64,000 bases of DNA from Carposina sasakii (Eukaryota > Arthropoda > Insecta > Lepidoptera > Carposinidae): the NCBI GenBank assembly GCA_014607495.2, contig CP053150.1, forward strand, positions 6,468,495-6,532,494. Reading direction: 5' to 3'. The notes under the pieces are model-generated. The model had not been told where the DNA came from. It did not search any database and saw only the letters and a program-made list of their open reading frames with translations. Below are positions 57,896 to 64,000 of the stretch, piece by piece (the stretch's first letter is position 1; each line of letters opens with the position of its first letter). The position numbers and the translations under genes were made by a program.

Positions 57896-58348
57896 ACAGA
57901 AGATGGCGATAAGTTTCTCAAGCGTCTTTAGAATACTTTTCTTCGACAACGTTCATCCTACGCATTAGTTATGCGGTCAGAAACTTTACATAAAAACATT
58001 TTACGACAATCGTTGGACTGGCGAGGATTGAGAAGGTTTACATCTATTGAAATCATAGTTTTATGCGCTATTAAAGTAACAACATTATCCGAATGTAGTA
58101 GCCGGGGAAATGATACCTATAGATTAATCATTTATTTTGAGAAAAAAACCGCGATACGTAAAATTTTTAACCCGTATCTAATCATTAGATTCTAATGCTA
58201 CCTCTCAAGCTCAAATGTGACAAGGCGTTTAGACTCTTCCCCGTGCCAAAGAAATATAAAGAATAGAATAGATTTTTATTTGAAAATTACACATACACGG
58301 ACATATATGAAATGAGTTTAATTGCAACTCACTAGTCTCAGTGAATTT
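57896..58348. other. Non-coding, nothing recognised
   Basis: Short frame (74 codons) without motif. Confidence 0.5.
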
Positions 58349-58570
58349 TATGATGATGATGATGATCTCCGACCGTATTTCGGCCGAGGCGACCAATCTT
58401 TACGGAGATCGGCCAAGTACGCAGAAAATATTATAGTGCACAAGTGTGTGCGCAAACACAGATGCACTCTCTATTCCGTCACTCTCATAGTCCGATGGGA
58501 CGGAAAGCTGACACGACCGGTGAGAGATCAGGCACAGGATCAGGCACATATTATAAGTCTCCAATTTTGT
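58349..58570 (-). repeat. LINE/SINE 3' end with (ATG)n and CCGACCGTATTTCGGCC
   Basis: ATGATGATGATGATCTCCGA followed by ATTTCGGCCGAGGCGACC resembles the 3' end of the LINE fragment at 12389 (CCTCCAACCGATTTCGGTCA). It is therefore probably a 3' fragment of a related element. Confidence 0.55.
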
Positions 58571-59052
58571 GGACCAGATTTGCTGTAGTGGGATATATTG
58601 ATAGCATTCCTCATTGTTACATCCTGTATTAAGGTTGAATATCAATGTTTATCGGGTCATTTTTAATTGATGACTCGGATAAGAAATATCGGATGCAGTG
58701 AGTAGGCTATCAATCCAATAATTCAAATACTACTCGGAAATTATTAAAAAAAAAAGGATTCAACTCTACATAATTTACGAGCATGTTCTTCGACATCATA
58801 ACGATTACAAATTTAAACAATCGTAAGATTGAAGACATGTCGATTTATATTTCAACAATATTATTTCTGCACATATGGCGGAACATTTAATATAATCGGC
58901 ACTTGTGGAAAACCTGTATAAGCTATGAATGAACAGATTATTTTGTTCAGAATATAACAATCGCATATAAAACTCCTATTATCCTAAATCTCACTTTTAT
59001 AACGACATTCGAGATCCTTTTTACACACCATCTGTACAGGTAAACTTTATTT
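58571..59052. other. Non-coding, nothing recognised
   Basis: AT-rich spacer. Confidence 0.5.
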
Positions 59053-59876
59053 TATTTTTATTATTTTTATATAGTTTCTAAATGCTTTTTTACATACTCT
59101 AATGACATGATTACGAAACGTTAACTCAGTGTTTATGTGAACTCCTAAGTCCCTAACTTCGTTCACTCTTACCATAGGTACACTATATAACTCATAGTTG
59201 TACTGTATCGGGGTTTAAGCTCGAGTGAATGTAATGATCGTAAATTTTGAGGTGTGAAATTGTAAACGGCTCTCACAGCTCCAAGCTGCCGCCCGGTTAA
59301 TGTCCCTTTGAAGCCTCTCACAGTCCTCCTCATCAGTTACCCGCCTATACAGCTTCAGGTCATCGGCAAACAATAGGCACTTTGTTTCATTTACAACCCT
59401 TGATAAGTCATTTATCATTATATTGAATAATAAAGGACCGAGATTACTGCCATGGCTCACACCCGATCTAGTGAAATATGGAGCCGATTTATGCTTCGCA
59501 TATTCAACATATTGCTGCCTATCTGCCAGGTAACTAGCAAAAAAATGCGGCAAATGTGGTGTAAACCCTACGCTTGCTAACTTCTCTAGCAATATGTCAT
59601 TGTCAACCAAGTCAATAGCCTTTCTAAAATCAAAGTAAGCGGCGTCTATCTGTCCTTTGCTATCTATAGTTGGCAATACTTCCGACATATAACTGAGCAA
59701 ATTACTACTACTAGAAGTACTTCGACTTGGTCGAAAGCCGTGTTTAGCGTCGGACTGTTGTGCGCTCACTTGTGCAAATATGCTTTTATGGACAGCTGAC
59801 TCTAAAACCTTGGCCGGGGTTGCCAATATCGCTACAGGTCTGTAATCTTGGACCTGGCATCCTGCCTTTCCCTTAT
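59053..59876 (-). pseudogene. Jockey-like LINE RT fragment, related to 35766-37145
   Basis: Open from about 59874 to 59215: CQVQDYRPVAIL, HGFRPSRSTSSSSNLLSYM, DAAYFDFRKAIDLVDNDILL, SGVSHGSNLGPLLFNIMIND and CLLFADDLKLYRR (FADD). After the stop the family reading continues in another frame with VRVNEVRDLGVHINTELTF and ends in an A-rich tail (59053-59075). PQG of the conserved RT block is SHG here, and in the related copy at 36.9 kb it is SQG. 5' truncated. The C-terminal third found in the sister copy is absent, so the copy is internally or 3' shortened before the tail. Confidence 0.85.
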
Positions 59877-60294
59877 ATAGGTACTAGGACTAGTTAAAAC
59901 AAACCTAACAAGTCCTAATAAAAACTAATCTCTAGGAAAAGAAAAACCTCGAACTGATTGCCCTAATTCAGACATAATATCCTACCATTACAATTTTGTT
60001 TTCCCGCATCTAGCCGAATCCCCGGTAATGTGTAGTGTGGTTGATGGCCCTATATTAGCAGTTTCTGTAAATGGCTACCCAGGGACTTTGGGTCGTCAAT
60101 GAAGCTATTAATTCGCCTGGAAGAGCTTTATCCAATAATTTAGATGAAATAGCCTACATTTAAACTAAATTAGGAACAAAATATATAGTTTAGAAGGAAA
60201 TAGATGGGATAATCGGCTAGGCTGTAAGGGTAATAAATGTAGCTCGAGATTCTGATACTTTGTGTTTCCTAAATTGGGCAGTGTATATAATATA
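59877..60294. other. Non-coding, nothing recognised
   Basis: No gene or recurring repeat. Confidence 0.5.
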
Positions 60295-60776
60295 CAGGGT
60301 GTGGGTGACAGCCAGGCAGATACTGAAATGCTGAACAAGTACCACTGTGTTGAGTTATACGACCGTGTTATTACTCGCAGAAAATGTATTTTTGATTTGA
60401 TTATCAGTAATCTTTGCTCTCCGCGCCAATTGTATCGGGCGATCCTGTGACTAATGAAATGGTCTTATTGGTTATTATGTGACACATTGCTGTTTTTTGG
60501 ATCATTTGTGACTCTCAATTAGGGTTGATCAGTTATTTGAACTTTTTTGAGGGCAACATTTTTTTTGAAAATCGTCTTTTGGTAAATAAAATATTTTTAA
60601 GTAATTATCTAAGACTTGATTAAACGAACTAAACTAATTTTTTTTCCTGAAAATATGAAAAAATGTCGGAAAATTTTGGAATTTTCCTGCGAAAATTTTC
60701 AGTGTTTTCCGACTCAGAATCATGGTCTGAAGTCATGGTAGGTATTAATATTTGCCTGGGTGTCACAAACACCTTG
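60295..60776 (-). mobile_element. TA-target MITE, family B, copy 3 (482 bp)
   Basis: TA at 60293-60294 and 60777-60778. The plus-strand left end CAGGGTGTGGGTGACAGCCA and right end GGGTGTCACAAACACCTTG are inverted. The interior aligns in reverse orientation to 10267-10646, for example TTTTCAGTGTTTTCCGACTC. Confidence 0.75.
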
Positions 60777-60778
60777 TA

Positions 60779-61911
60779 TATGTTGGATTCACTATATAAA
60801 TGCAGAAATGTGATTCATTCAAAGGGATATTCAGCATTTAATATTTAACATGTAGTATTTGATAAAGCGAAATACAATTTTTTATATAATTAAGGCGATA
60901 AGCTAGCAACTTGTCACTATTAATTTTTATCTGTCCCTGGTTTACTAAGTGCGGCTGTGAGGGTCTCCTTTATGACCCTGCAGTTCTGGATGGTTACATT
61001 TCGTGAACACAGCCATGTGTATCCAAATTGAAATACCTAATATTTTAAATGAAAAGAATGGATTCCCCTTCTGTATACAATCGCTTATCAAAACTAATTC
61101 CATTGCTATCGGTAAACGTTAACGTGAAGTATTCTTTTTAAATTAGAAAAACTTCTCAAACTGACAAAAACCAGTTCTTACTCCTTTCATCGGCCATCTA
61201 TCTCCAGACGGATTGCTTTAAAACAAGTTTCTAGAAAGAGATCTCTAGCGACATGAGAACCGTTTGTAACGAGTTTCTTGTAGTTGGAATCAAATCCGGA
61301 TTTGCCGAATAGAAATCTCCAGTGGCGGCGATATATTATGATTTCTTTTGAAAAGTTTTTACCTATTCCGTCCGCATTAGCCACGTGTTCTCGAGTATTT
61401 TACACTTCAAAGTATAGTGAGATTACTTTGAGTTTTGATAGAAAGTACGATAGTAGGGGGTGAGTTGAAAATTGCAGTTGGTATAAAACGCAGTGAAGCG
61501 AATTTCGTTAATGGTTAAGGTACTTGTTTAAAAGAATGTAGATACTACACGAAAACCAATTGAGGAGGGTGCAGGGCCCGGTGGTGGGCGACCTCTCAAT
61601 AGAGAAATGTAGATACGATAAACTTGTGCGTGTGTATGTATGTATAATAATAAGTAAGTAGGTAGCTTGATTCAATAAAATTTAACATAAAATATGGTCT
61701 AGGTAATGACCAAAAACGATTATCATTTTCCTGTCCTGTGGCAATATGAGTTTCAAAAGATTGTGTGTGATGTGTGTGTGTAATATGTGGATTTTGTATT
61801 TATTTTAGCGCGAGCTGCCTACCTAATACCATCTCTCCTCGGATATAGCTAAGTGACAAATTTTAAAATATTAAAATCCGTACTTGAATTGAGTTCAGTA
61901 TTACAGGCCGT
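60779..61911. other. Non-coding, nothing recognised
   Basis: AT-rich; short frames only. Confidence 0.55.
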
Positions 61912-61985
61912 GGAACAACACTGGAACCAACCAATGCCGTCCGTCTGGAAGGCGCTCCTCTTAACCATTAAGCTATGACCGCTTC
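61912..61985 (-). repeat. tRNA-derived SINE head (pseudo-tRNA)
   Basis: On the minus strand the A-box TAGCTTAATGG is intact and is followed by GAGGAGCGCCTTCCAGACGG and a degenerate B-box (GGTTCCAGTGT instead of GGTTCGANTCC). This order and spacing mark a tRNA-derived SINE promoter. The acceptor stem does not pair well, so it is not a working tRNA. Confidence 0.55.
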
Positions 61986-62744
61986 AAAAACGTACTAAAA
62001 ACTATTACGCGTATGTAAGTGTAAGTAAATATTTAGCAGAAAATAAAATCAATTTTGTTTTTTTACCAACCTTTTCGAAAATTTAATTTTCGTAAAAAAT
62101 ATTTCTCGCATGCATAAACAGTCGCAGTTGCGACAAAAATTTTCTATGATCAGGGTGTAAGGATTAAAGGAATGACAAGGTGTTTTTGTGTATAACGTCT
62201 TTGGAATAAAGCCTATTTTCGGCTAACAACCGGAATCCATCACGCCAGACTGTGCCGGCGTTTTTCATAACACCCAATACTTTTTGTTGAAAATCTTTTC
62301 CCATTTTAATTTTTGGCTTTTCTCATTTTATTTGTTTGGTGAAAATGCCATCGCCAGACTTGACTTTCAATTGGTCGGATCTTTGTGGTTAAATATGAAT
62401 AGAATAAGTACCTAGGTACCTTGTTTTTTCTTATCCTATTTCTATTTCTATTTCTTAATGAATTATGAGTGAAAACCTAGTTAACATTTGCTGATTTTAA
62501 AAATGAACTTAACTACTTCAGCTAGTTCTGTTAGTGAAATATCTATTACCTACATACGAGTTTAGTTGATTAATAGATAATTCTTCGGCATGCTAAATAA
62601 GTTTATAATAAATTAAAGTAATTTGAGAATTTTAAACTAAGCCCATTTTTAAACATTCATCTAAAATACATTTCTACAGTTTAAAATAAACTTCTCACTA
62701 ATTCGACTAAAATCTACTTGCCTCGTTATCATTCTTATCCCACG
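61986..62744. other. Non-coding, nothing recognised
   Basis: AT-rich spacer. Confidence 0.5.
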
Positions 62745-62900
62745 ATATCGCGTCAAGCCGCCCGCTGCGTTAAGGGGCAAGCGCGAAGGCGACACGAGCG
62801 GCGACTACGGATCGCGCTCATCGACTGACTACGGACTACGAAGCGAAAAAAGCACTACGGACTACGGCCGGAATGACTACGGCATTCATACGTAGCACGC
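62745..62900. repeat. GC-rich patch with repeated ACTACG motif
   Basis: GC-rich sequence in AT-rich DNA. The word ACTACG occurs six times between 62803 and 62882, mostly as GACTACGG. The spacing is irregular and not in triplet phase with any long open frame, so it is not obviously coding. Confidence 0.6.
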
Positions 62901-63892
62901 CCATTCTTTGCAGTGAAGTAAAATAAGTTTTAATGAACCTATTTGAAAACCATTTCCACTTGGCTGACATTGAACAATGCTGCTTTAATGATAGTTAAAA
63001 GTTACTTATACACTTGTGATCTTATAACTGCGATATATGTATAAGTGTGTGGCTATAAATGTTCTTATAAAGTCACATTTGAAAATATGTGATCTTTCTA
63101 ATGCTTAAAATATGTCTCTCAAAACCAGCCTTGATTGATGTAATCCTATAAAATATATAAATTACGAAATTTTACGTAGTAATTGGGCAAATTTTGCGTA
63201 AGGCAAATCTTCTGGTTCAATAGTGATTAATTGACGTCGTTTCAGAGGAGTGTTTAACGTTGATTTAAACCTCGGCTTAAACCGCGAACGAGTAAAGCAC
63301 AGCGGAATAGAGCTTCTGCAATTTTAAAGCATAACCTATCGTTTTCCTTACCTTAAGTTGTTTAACCTCTAATTTTTAACAAAGTATTAAAACATGTTTT
63401 TAACAAGTAACATACTTAGTTAATACAAGAGATAAGAATTTCTACAAATTCTACTATTATAAATGTCAAACCTCTTTGTGAAAATATGCTGATGTTGACC
63501 TACCTTTGATATTTCTTATACGCAAAAACTGATTAACTGCTTTTTATGATACTTGTCATTTACCTATGTGGCTTATAAGTTATGCCCAAAACAGGCTAAA
63601 CATATGTTATTTCTGCACGCGTCAGCTACTAATATTTTAATTGTCCATCAAACATTAAATCTTGCTTTAGTTTTGTAATTATTTTTAAAAAAGTCTAATT
63701 ATTTTTAGCTGGAAACTAGTGACTTTTACTTTTATCCCGCTCCGCTTAACGTCCCGCCTCCGTGGTTCAGAGCCAACATTACGGAAATTTGGTTATCATT
63801 GTGAACGAGTTAATTACTGTGCAAGTCAGCAGGAAATTGTACATATTACTGATCACTATAGAATTAAAATGGCTAACTTTGTGTGACCTATA
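62901..63892. other. Non-coding, nothing recognised
   Basis: AT-rich; small GC-richer patch near 63735-63770. Confidence 0.5.
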
Positions 63893-64000
63893 CAGGGTGT
63901 AACAAAAAGGGTATGTTAAGCAGAAAGCTATGTAAATAGCCCACTGTAGAGAACCTATTCACAAAATTTGAGACCCGAAATCACATCTTTATTTTTCCCG
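63893..64000. mobile_element. Family C MITE, left arm, cut by window end
   Basis: TA (63891-63892) then CAGGGTGTAACAAAAAGGGT and GCTATGTAAATAGCCCACTG, matching the left arm of 16001-16260 to the last base of the window. Confidence 0.75.

Noticed and set aside
61912..61985. A functional tRNA gene
   Set aside because: The A-box is good but the B-box is degenerate and the acceptor stem does not close; a SINE head is more likely.

Overview
The window looks like lepidopteran (moth or butterfly) nuclear DNA. It is AT-rich, shows no recognisable host exon, and is packed with repeat types I associate with Lepidoptera. These include Helitron-like repeats ending in CTAG, a SINE-like repeat whose 3' part ends in (TATG)n, a dispersed repeat carrying GCAGTCCACTGCTGGACGTA, broken Jockey-like LINEs, and many short inverted-repeat elements (MITEs). 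No rRNA, functional tRNA or confident host gene was found. Most of the 64 kb is probably intergenic or a large intron.

The main feature is a Polinton/Maverick element (polintovirus-like) at 24317-32299. Its limits are exact: AG...CT termini and a 6-bp target duplication GTAGCA on both sides (24311-24316 and 32300-32305). Its genes form one overlapping minus-strand block. In transcription order they are: packaging ATPase (P-loop knocked out of frame), an 80-residue hydrophobic-tailed protein, a 266-residue conserved protein, DDE integrase with chromodomain, penton (split in two frames), a pVI/pX-like small virion protein with an adenain-type cleavage motif, double-jelly-roll major capsid protein, and adenain-like protease. 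No DNA polymerase B gene is present. The right end is instead an inverted copy of the left 1.38 kb, carrying a second, frameshifted protease and the 3' end of the capsid gene. The element is therefore a polymerase-less, inverted-end-duplication derivative of about 8 kb. It resembles a defective viral genome that was captured as a genomic insertion.

Left flank (1-24310): MITE 2899-3364; foldback element copy A 7669-8527; Helitron-like repeat 9261-9470; TA-target MITEs of three families (A, B, C); a family D MITE carrying a nested family C copy; a LINE fragment 12389-13080; a LINE 18000-19425 split by a Harbinger-like MITE 18471-19067.

Right flank (32306-64000): piggyBac-like MITE 34168-34433 with TTAA duplications; Jockey-like LINE remnants at 35766-37145, 40318-42197, 53757-54303 and 59053-59876; foldback element copy B 38051-38981, which holds a perfect 208-bp inverted repeat; a hAT-like MITE 43673-44175 nested in a family B MITE; further MITEs, two perfect hairpins, and a GC-rich patch with a repeated ACTACG motif near 62.8 kb.
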